Shown piece after piece: positions 44,584 through 56,249 of a DNA stretch of 64,000 bases (position 1 is the stretch's first letter; every line of letters starts with the position of its first letter). This DNA is from Zoroaster sp. YZ-2022 (lineage: Eukaryota > Echinodermata > Asteroidea > Forcipulatida > Zoroasteridae), in assembly GCA_029582265.1 (NCBI GenBank), contig CM055816.1, forward strand, positions 94,700,809 to 94,764,808, read 5' to 3'. The notes beneath the pieces were generated by a model that was not told where the DNA came from, made no database searches, and was given only the letters and a program-made list of their open reading frames with translations. The position numbers were made by a program, and so were the translations under genes.

Positions 44584-45689
44584 GGAGATTTGGCCTTATA
44601 ACCAAACACCTTCTGTTTTTGTTAAGATAGTTCTTTTTAATATTAACCCTATCAGGACCGGGCTTTTTTTTCGTCCTAGAATGTATTTACCAAAATATAA
44701 TTTCATTTACATTCCTTGACCCTTGAGGGTTGTTTAAAAAGAAAAAGTAAGGTAATCTTCCTGGTGCAAGTCTTACATAAATTAGCAATTACGTACATAA
44801 CATGGACAGGTCTTTGTTATGAATGTTAACTCTAATTTACAAACAAATAATTGCCAATGTACTTGTTGGATCTTGCCATGTTCTACTGTGATGTGGTTTT
44901 TTTTAAAACAAATTATAACAGTTGGGTGAAGATCACCCATAAAAAGGTATTATGGTCTGTTTTAAGGGGGAAAATGTTGCAGGTATCCGTGCTCAAGCTC
45001 TTAATAATTGCCCTGAAAATGTTTCTAATTGTATTGCGCACTGCATGATTTTATTATTCATTTTATTACTATGCAATTATGTATTATTTTATAAAGTGTT
45101 TTTGTCAGTGTTACACCCATTGAGAAAAAATACTTCATCTGTCAGTGCAATAATGTTATATCTCCTAAAATAACATTCAAATTACGCTTAAAACAGCCGG
45201 GATGTGCACATCATAAAAATACTAAGCGCTGAGAGACAACGTCGTTGCAAAATCGCAGTACGACGTTTTCTCACTGAGGACAACTTACTTAGGGGCGTAT
45301 TCAATAAAAGTACAAAAATGTACACATCCATGTATTTTGCAACATCTGAACATGGAGGAAGCAAACTTAACAATTGTGACTGGTTTATGTAATGTGGTGC
45401 TGATGTAAGCGTCATATAAAAGTGGTGCTTTAGAAACATGATTACAGTTGTGGGTAATTTCATTGCAGCCTAATGTTTAAGGTAACATTATGTTCTTTAC
45501 TTTGATTTAGTAATTTCGTAATGTTTAAGTCATTTTTTCGTTTTGTTGCCTCATTAAATAAATGCTGTCCCAGTCATTCACAGTGAACAAATCAGTGGTG
45601 TGTCCTCAGTTTAATAAGTAAATAGATTTATTTATATTATTTTAACACATGCAAGTCAATGGCGCACCGTCGGCACCCAGCAGACTGCT
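44584..45689 (+). other. 3' flank of the DUF4806 gene
   Basis: Non-coding. A candidate polyadenylation signal (ATTAAATAAATG, about 45554-45565) lies about 970 bp after the stop. A short plus-strand frame at 45204-45392 has no recognisable similarity. Confidence 0.4.
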
Positions 45690-46470
45690 AACCTAGGCTT
45701 GGTCCTTATGCACCCGTCCGTCTGCGACTTTTATGGCCTTCCTTCATCAGCCCAGCATGCTTAACTCAGCTCAAGCATGGAGGCAAGAACGTCAGGCAGC
45801 CATTCTATATACTGCATGTTGCCCGCCACCGGTTGATCGCCGGCAAAACGGCTGCCTGCTCGTTGTTGGCCCACCATCGGTCCACCGTCGATAAAAAAAA
45901 ATTAAAAAAATTAAAATCGATTTCGGGTTACTGTTAGGCCGATGATAGGCCAACGGCGGACCGTCAAAAGGTTCCTACCAGCGGACCGAAAACTTAAAAG
46001 TTCGCCCTCTCGCCAGTGGACCACCATCTGCAGCCGACAGAGGGACGTGGTAGGCCAACAACGGACCGTCAGAAGGCTTCCCTAGCGGACCGCTATGAAA
46101 TACGTTGCCCGCTCGCCAGTGGACCACCATCGGCAGCCGACAGAGGGACGATGGTAGGCCAACAACGGACCGTCATAAGGCTTCCCTAGCGGACCGCTAG
46201 CAAAAACGTTGCCCGCTCGCTGGTGGTCCGCCACCGGCAGCCGAGGGAGGGCCGATGATGGGCCAACGGCGGACCGTTGTCGAAATGTGACATTGTTTCG
46301 ACAATGGTCCGCCATTGGTCCAACAGCGGATCTCTGTCGGCTGCCTCCAGCGGGCCACCGGCGAGCGGGCGGACGTTTGTGTCGGAGGTCCGCCGGCTGC
46401 AGCCAACGGCGGCCCGCTGGCGGTGCCACCGGTGGGCCGCTGACGGACCGATCGCGGGTTGCAGGCTGGG
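45690..46470. repeat. GC-rich tandem repeat array, about 103-107-bp units
   Basis: Units recognisable at about 46021, 46124 and 46231 contain GGACCACCATCGGCAGCCGA, GGCCAACAACGGACCGTC and CTTCCCTAGCGGACCGCTA. The outer parts are more diverged. All frames are open in places because the repeat lacks A/T-rich stops, so the apparent frames here are not taken as genes. Motifs such as GGACCGTC and CTAGCGG recall the 122-bp satellite. Confidence 0.75.
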
Positions 46471-46591
46471 ATCGAGCCTAACATTATCTTTTCGAGTTAA
46501 CCCTTCTGTCGGATCGATGGGTTCCCTACTATTACATCTATTTAGTGAATCCACCCCGGTGTTTACAAACGCCACTGGCTTTGATGATTTC

Positions 46592-47062
46592 TCATCCCGT
46601 TTCAGTTTCTAAATTTATCTTAGCTAATTCGATTTGATCTTCACCACTTAAGCCACCATTACTAGCTTCTACAAGGCCCATGTGAATACCGATGGCCTGA
46701 ACCATTTCAGCTTTCCGCATGGATGTCATAATGTGTGCACCTACATGATCTGCTATGGCCCTTAAATTTACTTTGCTCACATGTTATAACTGGTGAAATG
46801 AAAAGTCTTTACTACTGATGAATCCTTCAGCATCAAAAGGACTAGCCATATTGAATTAGACTAATATTACTTAGACCCTATGACAATAAACCATCAACAT
46901 ATAAAATAGTTACACTACATGTGACTAAATGGCATAACAATCAGTAAATTCCAATCATATAACAATCTGTCTGACTTTTGTTCAACCTTAAATTTCAACA
47001 ACACAACAATACTTGGTTGGCTTTGTTTTTGGTTTGTATGAGTTTCTCGGACAAGCCCCCAA
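46592..47062 (-). mobile_element. 5' end of a Gypsy element with tRNA-Pro-like primer site
   Basis: On the minus strand, ATTGGGGGCTTGTCCGAG (about 47045-47062) resembles the proline-tRNA primer site used by many retroelements and lies directly after a putative LTR ending ...GTAACA (47064 onward on the plus strand). About 260 bp further, codons reading SKVNLRAIADHVGAHIMTSM and KAEMVQAIGIHMGL (46780-46592) match the N-terminal helical domain of gag of such elements. The element is cut off by the GC-rich array at about 46480. Confidence 0.6.
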
Positions 47063-49179
47063 TTGTTACGGCCCAAAACTTCCGAAAACGCTAGAGGCCT
47101 AAACATAACCCACGCACTGGAAAATTAGGGTAACAAAATAGTCAAACAGACATGCCAAAAAAATACAAACAGCAAATATGTTCAATTAAATTTAATATTA
47201 AATAATTACGAAACAAAAATCCATTGACCAGTTGTGTTATAGCATAAATATTGAATAGAAAAAGTAAGGCTTGATATGGGGCGAGCAGCCCAGGCAAATT
47301 ACTAATTAGGGTCGGAGACCCACTATTCAAATACCTCAAGTCACTCGTCGAAACAAAAGTCAATGTTTATGATCGGTTACCGTAGATTGTTGATCTCCTC
47401 AAAAGCACGCAAAATGTGGTGGGAAAAAATGGTGGAATGCAACAGGTACAGTTCTCGGTAGGCAGCGGTTGTTCCTCTCCCTCGTACCGTCGTCGCTTCA
47501 CGCGACCGGTACAGACGAAAAAGGTCAGTCGACCCCAGCTCTGGTGAATTCACACAGTGCCCAAGCCACGAGCCACTGTGTGCGTAAAGTTCGACGCCCC
47601 TCTGAAGACTCAGCTTCGCCTCGTCGGCGAGCAAACTCCCAGAAGAAGACAACCTCTGGCGCTGGTAAGTTGTCAGCTTACTGCATGGTTTCTGCGGCGA
47701 TGAACTTTACTGGAGGTTTCACGAATTAATTCGTGCAGGAACGGCGTACAAACAAAACTCAAAGTTCAGCAACTAAAACAGCATGCCGTTCCCCAACGTG
47801 GGCACACAGAGAAACCTCTCCGCCCACGCTGCTACTCTGCAGACCTCCGCCCCGAAACTCAGGAAATAAAAATGAGGGGGCGAGAAATTAGGCATTTCTC
47901 ACTTATATAGCGAATCCTGAATTATCGGCATTCCATAGACTCTGCGAATTTCAATGTCCAGTTGTTAGTATTACATCAAGTGTTGGTTTGGCGTCCAATG
48001 AAAGTTCCATTAATCGATTATCGATTTTTCGACAAAAATTACTGCTCGCCCATTATTACTTATTATTAACAAAATTTACAAAACACGGATTTCTTTAACC
48101 TCTGGATCATGAAACCTACATGTACATGACACTCTGAAATGAATAAGTAAAATTTATTATTAATTTAAAACAAGTAAAGTTGTAGACCTTGGGATTATTA
48201 ACTAATTGTTTTGAATTATAAGACCAGGTCGTAATGGGGCATTTGTGTTTGGAGCTTTGCCGAGAGTAATAGTGGTTACACGTATGGATAGCAAAAATAT
48301 ACATGAACAAAAATCAGGAATAGGCTTCTGGTAATGGAGCCACGTTATGACATTGTCATCAATATTTTACGACAGAATGGTCGGTTTAGTAACAACTATC
48401 ATGTATATATGGATTTTTTTCTTCATCGCTGCTGTTTACATAACTTTCAAAACATTAAAAATAAGTATTAAAACAATTAGTGGATACATTGGGTTATTAA
48501 TGAAATTTCCATCATGCATGATGCTATGGATAGTATGAGAAGATTTATTATTTATTATTCTTTACTGAATTAATTACCTTCCATGTTCAAACTGGCGTGT
48601 AAAGTACTGTTTTTTGGATGTACGTTTTTGGAGGTTAGTTAATTTTTTTTTATATCTTGTGTACTTTATTCTGTTGGGATTAGTGGGATGGGCTAGATAT
48701 TTCTTTATCCCTAACCTTCCCAAATCCTCCAAAATCCTCTTTGCTAAAGTGAAGGGTTTGGAGGATTGAGGTTATTAGGCATACTTGCTTTTCCATGGTA
48801 CATGCACATCCATGTTTGTTGTAGTGATTGCAAGGTCAGTGCTTGGGTCAGTGGACACTGTTTATTGCTCCATGCATGCAGGGAGGGTCCCTGGCCATGT
48901 ACATGTATCACATATTAGAAACACATGTGTGCATACATGTTATGTGCTTGCTTTACTACTGAAGGATTTTGGAGGATTCAGGTTATGTGTAAGCAAATGG
49001 GCCTAGGGAGTTAGGGTTATTGATGGATTTAAGGATTATATTTGTTACCCATTGGGCATTTGACTTAGATTTCGATTTAAATGTATGGATAGGAGTGTTT
49101 TTTATCATATAATCACATAATTAGTATTTAAGCATTCACAACTAAAGATACTAGACCAGTCATTAGAATGAAGGTCATT
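47063..49179. other. Putative LTR of the preceding fragment, then non-coding DNA
   Basis: The left end begins TGTTACGGCC at 47064, a plausible LTR edge, but the other LTR end is not found. Beyond about 48000 the sequence is AT-rich. An imperfect hairpin around CCAAATCCTCC and GGAGGATT lies at 48719-48769. No gene is recognised. Confidence 0.35.
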
Positions 49180-50760
49180 CTTCAGATAGGGTATGAATGG
49201 AATCATTAATGGATGCCTTAGATTTAAACGAATGCATGATCATAAATATCGGTAGATGGTGAGAAATGTTGATTAAAATAGTACCCAATTTAGGGGAAGG
49301 GAAAACATTTGAAAAAATATTATCAATAAGTGAAGCCGATGTATTTGTGATTCTTGTAGGTTTGTCAGTTAAGGGGAATAAGGTGTGATTAAGTCAATGA
49401 AGGTGTTCTAGCTGGGATCGGTATAATTAAGTAATTAATATTAAAGTCACCAGAAATAAACACAAGCTTTATTAACAAGGGCCATACGAGAAAATAAGTT
49501 CTAAAAAGTAGGCATAAATTCGTTGTGACTTGCACTGCGTGGTTTGTAATAGCGTCACTGGCTTTAGGGGACAAAATGTCAACAAATAAGGATTCAAGAA
49601 AATCTTCTGAACAAGTTAGGTCCTCCCTGATTTTAAAGCTTAACTTACAAGATACATCAAGTGCTACACCACCGCCAGTTTTACCCTGTTGGTAATGAGT
49701 TTATAACCTGGAAGGGAATAATAATTATGGGAATCAGTTTTTAGTCAAGTTTTGGAAAGTGCAATAACAGAAAGGGAGGGGGAAAAACGACAGAATCCAA
49801 AACAAGTTAGTTGATCAAAATGTTTCTGGAGACTCCTAACATTTAGGTGATGTAAAGAAAAACCTTCAATATTGCTAGTCTAGGTAAAATGCTCTGTTGA
49901 ATAGTATTGTTGATTGTATGGAAATGACTTTGAATCCACTTAATCAATATCATTCACACAATCAGTGGTACTGGGAGCCGTAATTAATCTACTGCGGTAT
50001 TCGATGTCAAAATGTAGCATGTAAAGTAACTGCAAACCTGGAACACACATGTAACAAGACAATAACAAATCAATACATATACAAATATAATATACCAATA
50101 AATACGAATTAACCAAGTAAGGAATATGGCTTGTTGACTAACATGAACTTCCAATTCATTATGTGTAAAAAACAAACTTGTAGTATCTTTAAGTATATAT
50201 TGCAGTAGAGCAAAGCTCAACCAGACAAAGTTCAATCAGATATTGTACTGGATCTTGGAGTAGCAATATTCGGTGATGAAGGTGAGGGATGAAACTCCTT
50301 CCTACCAGTGTTACAGCTTACCATTGCGGAAAACGACTTGTTGGCCTTTTCCATAGGTCTTCTTTATTATGTCACGTAATAATCGTTTCTTGATTGCATC
50401 AGCTGCTTTCAAGTCCTGCGGCACAAACATACTGGTGTCCTGCGAGACATTCTTAGCTTGCCTTTCAGGTCTACTGTAGTATATGAATTTAGCTATGGTG
50501 TGGCGAGATGATAGTGATGACTTCGGTCTGGCTCCAGATCAATGGGCAATTTCAACGGTGACGTCTGTGAAATTGAATTTGTCGGCGAATATCTCCTGAA
50601 CAGCTTATAAAGCAGGCTAGTTGAGATGGTAGTTCAAGATAGTTCACATGGCTGTTCGGGACACCACCGAATCGCAGGTTGCAGCTGCGAGAGTACGTCT
50701 CCTGTTTGCAAAGGGAACAAATAACTATTAGCTTATGATCAAACTGAATTATTATCATTT
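49180..50760 (-). pseudogene. LINE fragment: ORF1 and endonuclease part of ORF2
   Basis: On the minus strand, from 50760 down, there is an L1/CR1-type ORF1 signature (ETYSRSCNLRFGGVP, then ARPKSSLSSRHTIAKFIYYS and LKAADAIKKRLLRD). From about 49890 down, in broken frames, comes an AP-endonuclease domain: LNVRSLQKHFDQL, then VFISGDFNIN (catalytic D/N block), then PTRITNTSASLIDNIF. The order ORF1-ORF2 is right for a non-LTR retrotransposon. Many frameshifts and no RT mark it as old and truncated. Confidence 0.72.
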
Positions 50761-52739
50761 AAATCTCACTGTCCAATTCATTACTATTTCTCTAGTTATA
50801 AAGCTACCAATGTTATAGCATGTCAAACCAGTTTAACTATTACCTTAGGACAATGGTAACTATAAACAATCATTGTTATAATATGTGTATATAAAAAAAT
50901 TATTATAATAATTTCAAACACAGATCTAATGTTATTAGATTAATCTTAATGTTTCTGTATTAATGAGATCACAAGGAATGAACCCATTAGATAATCAGTC
51001 AATGAAAATATCGACCACAGAATTTAATATCTCCACAAAAGAGGGACTAGTAATTTTCAGCAATTTTGGGGATTTGTGTTTTCAGTATTTGTACCAACTT
51101 TTTGCAAACCTGTAATTTTCTATCACTATTTCTTGTTCTTAAAAAATACTTGCTGGCTGTAAGTTTATGTTCATCTTAACTATTAACCTTTTCATTTTTA
51201 TCATCACTTGCACTAAATTGTAAAATTATTTCCTATTTTGTTCTACATTTAAAATGTTCCTTGTTCATTAATAACTATTTACCCATTTCCAACACCATAA
51301 CATGCATCCATTAAGTAATTTTTCTACGGGTGAGGAGATTTGGGAATGGTGAGGTAAGATTGTCTTTCCTACTTTCGGAATATCTCGAAAGCTGCTCAGT
51401 GGTGCGGGGGTAGTGAGGGGTGAAGTGAAGTGTAGTGGAGTGGAGGTTTTCCCAACTTTACCGTACGGGACAAACATTACTATGATACATCCTGATCATT
51501 GTTTTCTTTTAATTCATTTACTTTATTTACATATTTTATTTATTTTTTGACTATATAGTATTGATATTATAGTTCACAAATGTTGCTCTTTAAGATATTC
51601 TTCTGTACTTCTAATAAAACAACGATAGACATATCATTTATAGGCAGTATAACAATGATATCAATTCTCTATGAATAAAAATCGACCCTTTTCACCAATG
51701 ACCACAATACAAACCCGATAAATTTCCACCTTATTTCTCTCGCCATTTCAAGAAGGAAAAAAAAAAGGAACAAAAATGATAGTGTGTTCAAGTCCATGCT
51801 GTCTGGGGCAATCGGCAGTGTAGCTCTTTTTCGGGGGAGTGGGGGATTAATCAAATGGAAAGCTCTTTTTTGTTACAAAGCACCAATTAGCATTATGTTT
51901 AAGATCCGTTTACAATGGTCCACACCCTTCCCTTCCCTTGTTTTTTGTCCAACTGATCATTTGTCAAACAAGTAATCACTAGCCTTGACTTCAATGCTCT
52001 ATAAACACCGATGTTAACAGATCGTTGGGTCCGGCGGCCGGTTATTGAGTCCGGGCGGACGCGATGACCAACATGATCAAATCCTAGAAATACATAAATA
52101 GATCTGTTCAGGTTGTTGTGTCCAGGTTGGTGTAAACGACGTTACGTACTGTAATCACCACCGTCTCTTTTTCCCGCATATATTACGATAGACAAATAAA
52201 ACAAATCGAAAAACCAACAGCATTCAGCACTTTTGCTTAATTTAATCTCTTCTGTTATATTACTTTAACAATGAATTCGCTAGCCTAAAACAAGCAAACA
52301 AACATTTTTATTCGCGCCTATAAACTTGGTCTATGAACTAACAGGACTGAAAAAAAAACACGGACTTGATTATACACGGACTAAAACCTCTTGGTCGGAC
52401 CCCTTGGATCATATACTGGGTTGTTTATGCAAAGGACGTCTGAACATCCAACAAAGAATGGTGTAATTACGTTGCTACTTGAGCTTGACGGACAGTACCA
52501 TGTACTAGTACATAATATTTGATTTCTTCTAACAACACTTCCACTACAGCCCATATCTCGCAACACTTTCACCGATTGTTCATAACATATAGCTACGAGC
52601 ATAATAGTTATGTTGTTGTCATGGCACGCGTCAATATAGGAATCTCATATCCACATTTCAAAGTTACGAAACCGTCTTTAGTGCAGTTATGGCCGAGTAT
52701 GTTGTGTGCCGTCATGTTTCATCATCATGCTTCGTTTTA
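50761..52739. other. Non-coding, no recognisable feature
   Basis: AT-rich sequence. The frames in it have no family signature on either strand. Confidence 0.35.
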
Positions 52740-53530
52740 TTTTTTTAATTTTCCCACTAGTACTTGCGCCTTGGTTTTTTTCCAAAAAGGTCGGTTGGAG
52801 CGGACGCGATAACATCTGCCATGTTTTCCCACAATTATAAGAAGTGATTGATTTTCGAAATGTATGTGATAGGTGCTTCGTATGAACTGTGATTTAGGAT
52901 CACGATCTTTCAGAAACATAGCCAGTGTTGGATTCACGCTCATCAGAAATTGTTTGCGAAGGTTTTTAACTTCTACGTATGTCTTTGCATTTCGACAACT
53001 CGACCCAGCGTGTCAATAGGTTATCGAGTCTTACAGCAAATTGTGGAACGGTTTCGCGTGGTTCTGGATTCGCGGTTCTGAATTTTGGTTGAAAGCCGTG
53101 CGCAGTTGGTGGAACCGTTTTAACAATGCGTCCCTCAATGAAGTATATTTTGGTGATTCATCTAAGGCCAAACGCGCATACACGTCAAGAGCCTTTAATA
53201 CCCTTAAGCAATGCGCTGAGGTTCACCGCCCATTCGTTTTCAACCCAGCTTAGACTTTTTTCTTCAAACCGTTGAAGATACGCGTGGATGTCGTCTTTTG
53301 ACATGGTAATTTTGGTGCGCGTGCTTTATTATGCTGAGCAGGGGAACATTCATCATAACTAGCAGTGGATGTGTTAAGGATTTCTTGCTTGATAGTTTCA
53401 ATTCGTAGCTTAATTGACAAGAGTTCACGATCTTGACGCCTAATTTCGATCTGATACGCACGTTCGTCTCTATCTAGCTTTTCCCTTTCTGTACGCTCTT
53501 GCCGAATGAAGTTTATTAACTCATTAACTT
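52740..53530 (-). pseudogene. Gypsy gag fragment (minus strand)
   Basis: Minus-strand frames, with frameshifts and a stop, read a charged coiled-coil region (REKLDRDERAYQIEIRRQDR), then DIHAYLQRFEEK, WAVNLSALLKG, PQFAVRLDNLLTRWVEL and LRKQFLMSVNPTLAMFLKDR. This is the typical gag order of the tRNA-Pro-primed Gypsy group. It is probably the same family as the fragment at 46592-47062, but the copies are separate. No pol is present nearby. Confidence 0.65.
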
Positions 53531-54535
53531 ACCGCTCATTATCACACTTGATAGGTCCACTTACCAGGTCCTTGCGGTGTATTTGCTGCAACACTTCTGC
53601 AGGAGCAGTACCCAAGCTGTACAATTAAAATTACATGGTAAATTAAACTCACTAAAGGATTCATGAGAACAAAAGCTTATTAACTTAAAGAGTAAATTTC
53701 ACTCAATTCATTTTGTTTTTATTCTTTCCCTTCTCCTGAAAGCCCCAATATTGTCAATCCCGGGCCAAAAACAAACGAAAAAAAAAAAGTAATGAAATCA
53801 GGAATCATTCTATACTTATAATTTATTCATTTACAATTAATTACAGGCTAGACTGAAAATACACACAATCCAGTATTAGTCTGTGTCCGAGTACACAGAC
53901 GATGGAAAACTGTCCATCCAAAGCATTACACTATAAATGGTAGATTGGTCCATTACACAAAGAATATTCTAACAAGAATTTGATGGGTTTAATCGTATAA
54001 CAATGGGTTGTACCCTCTACTGGTTGAATCATCTGTCGGGATTCTCAGTGGTGCTGGCATTATGTGCAAGTTAGGTGGGCCCGGTCACAGGCTTCCCTCC
54101 CTCCCTGTAATGTATTGTACATGACCGGAACTATTATGGGACTATACAACTTGTACGCGCATTGATAATTAAGTATAAATTATGACGTCATGCAATGTGA
54201 GCATAATAAATTAATTTTCTAATATGGCAGCTCCCAGTTTTACTGTTGACATTATTTTCCCCCAACAATAACCCACGCAAATATACGACAACTGCCGACG
54301 AGGATGAGTTTTAATGTTCAGAGTTATTAACAAGAACTTGTCTGCTATTGAATAATTGTGGAATTTGTCGCCGGGGAGAGCTGCAAACCAGTGAATTTTG
54401 GCGGAATTTTCGTCCAGTTTTTGCGACGTTATGGTACGTACTGTTAGATACACACACAAACCGCAAGTGTAGATAATCCGTGCGTGACCGCGTGTTGACC
54501 CAAAGGGGCGGGATTATGTTTACAGGTTATGACTA
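53531..54535. other. Non-coding; possible LTR or promoter flank
   Basis: Contains a CRE-like ATGACGTCAT at 54181-54190 and a GC box (GGGGCGGG) at about 54505. No gene. Confidence 0.35.
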
Positions 54536-54646
54536 GAACGTTCTGGAAGTTTCTTTTGGAAAATGATGTAATTTTCAGAAATTTCTAGAAGTGAAGTGAA
54601 GAAGAAATCTCTAGTATTTTCTAGAAGGGATTAAAAACTATAAATA
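54536..54646 (+). promoter_or_regulatory. Heat-shock-element cluster and TATA box
   Basis: 54536-54553 reads GAAcgTTCtgGAAgtTTC, four perfectly alternating heat-shock-factor half-sites. 54578-54590 has three more (GAA-at-TTC-ta-GAA), and 54619-54626 has TTC-ta-GAA. A TATA box, CTATAAATA, follows at 54638-54646. Transcription would start near 54670 and point toward the Gypsy-2 gag at 55369, so this may be its LTR promoter. A host heat-shock promoter is an alternative. Confidence 0.6.
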
Positions 54647-55368
54647 CGGGCTGGTAGAGGATTTTAAACAGGACTTGAGCAAACCAAGACTTCGGTAAAC
54701 AGGACTTGATGAGACTATATCGATACTTCAGTCCCACTAGGACCTGTGATGTCGCTTACCACTCGTATGTGGAGTGTTTTGAGAAAGTTCGTCTTGACCA
54801 AGTGAAGTGTCTGAGAGCTGAATTTAATTCCGGAAGAGACATTTTGTGAACTAAATCTACAGTTCAGTATTTTTGGGATTTCTTCTTTCCCATATTTTGT
54901 CACGGTAGTCGACTTGCGTCCCCGTGGTTTCGTCTATTTCCGGCCGTTTGTTGGATGTGAATTCGCCCCACGTCCAGCTCTATTTACACAGTGTCAGAGA
55001 ACTGTTTTTGTGTCGTTTTCGCTGGAGCCTGCTCAGTCCTCACCCGTAAGATCTTCTTATTTAGTATAAGATCTTTTCTTAATGTACACTTGTTTACCCT
55101 AATCATTGTACACTTGTTAAACCCATCGATATTTGGAACGGTTGATATTTTCATTATTAAATCACTTTGTTTCTTTGTTCTTTATATCAGTGTGACCTTG
55201 TTTGATTTCTTTGTTGCATCTGAGAAAATTCAGGCTTTTTGAGTAATTTGCATTCACGGATAGTTTGAAGATTTTCGGATCGTAACAGTACATATAATAC
55301 ACATAGACTTACCGTTGTTTGCCTACTTGTGTAGCGTACATAATTACCAATACATTTGACTGCAAAAT
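54647..55368 (+). other. Leader between the promoter and Gypsy-2 gag
   Basis: Non-coding. Donor-like CCGTAAGAT at about 55046 and acceptor-like TTCTTTATATCAG at about 55190 could splice out an intron. GATCGTAACA near 55277 could be an LTR end, but its partner is not found. Confidence 0.35.
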
Positions 55369-56220
55369 GGCTACCGGACATTCTCTCATAGGCAGGGTTG
55401 TTCCCTTCGGTCGTACTAAAGAGACTGGCCAACTTATATTGAGAGACTTGATCAATATTTTGCCGCGAATACAATCACTGAAGCTCGAAAATTGCCTGCA
55501 TTTATCACTCTGATAGGCCCAAAGACTTATGGATTGTTGAAAAATCTGACTGCTCCTGACAAGCCAAGTACCAAGTCGTACACAGAATTAGTTGATGTGC
55601 TGAGGAAACACCTCGCCCCTAAACCGCTTGTTATAGCAGAGAGGTTCCGCTTTCACAAGCGTTATCAGTGTGATGGGGAGTCAGTTACTGTATATCTCGC
55701 TGAACTTAGACGATTGACAGAACATTGCGAATTTGGGAGCTATCTCAACGACGCACTTCGTGATCGCCTAGTGTGTGGCCTACGGGCTGGAAACATCACT
55801 AAACGTTAACTCGCTGAAGCTAATCTCACACTCAAGAAAGCTATTGAGATAGCTACAGCTATGGAAGCTGCTGCTAAAGACGCGGTCGAATTTCAACAAC
55901 AGCTGAAACTAGAGTGCTGTACACAAATTTGCAGCCAAACCGCACCCAACTTCAGCATCGACATGCTATCGCTGTGGGAAATCGGGTCATTCTCCCAACC
56001 AGTGTCACTTCAAAGACGCTACGTGTCATGGATGCAGCAACAAAGGTCATATCCGACCAGTCTGTCGCTCTAGTGCTAACCCACAGCAGACCAATCACCC
56101 ACGTAAATCTCGCAAAGGCCGACCACAAGGAAGGAAAGGAAAAGCGAAACCCATGAAATCAGTCGAGGAAACCAACAGCAACGACGACATCACCTACATC
56201 GGTCGACTCGGAGTCAATCT
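55369..56220 (+). pseudogene. Gypsy-2 gag remnant
   Basis: From the ATG at 55369 the frame soon shifts. The clearest part (55492-55806) reads ITLIGPKTYGLLKNL, PLVIAERFRFHKR and LNDALRDRLVCGL, the same blocks as Gypsy-1 gag, and ends at a TAA (55807-55809). The zinc-knuckle region around 55910-56060 is frame-broken and a basic tail follows to about 56160. It is non-functional. Confidence 0.85.
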
Positions 56221-56249
56221 GGTTGAACCCAATGATTAATGGCACAAAT

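Noticed and set aside
46082..46612. Several long overlapping frames on both strands
   Set aside because: They arise from the GC-rich tandem repeat that lacks stop-forming A/T; no family signature.
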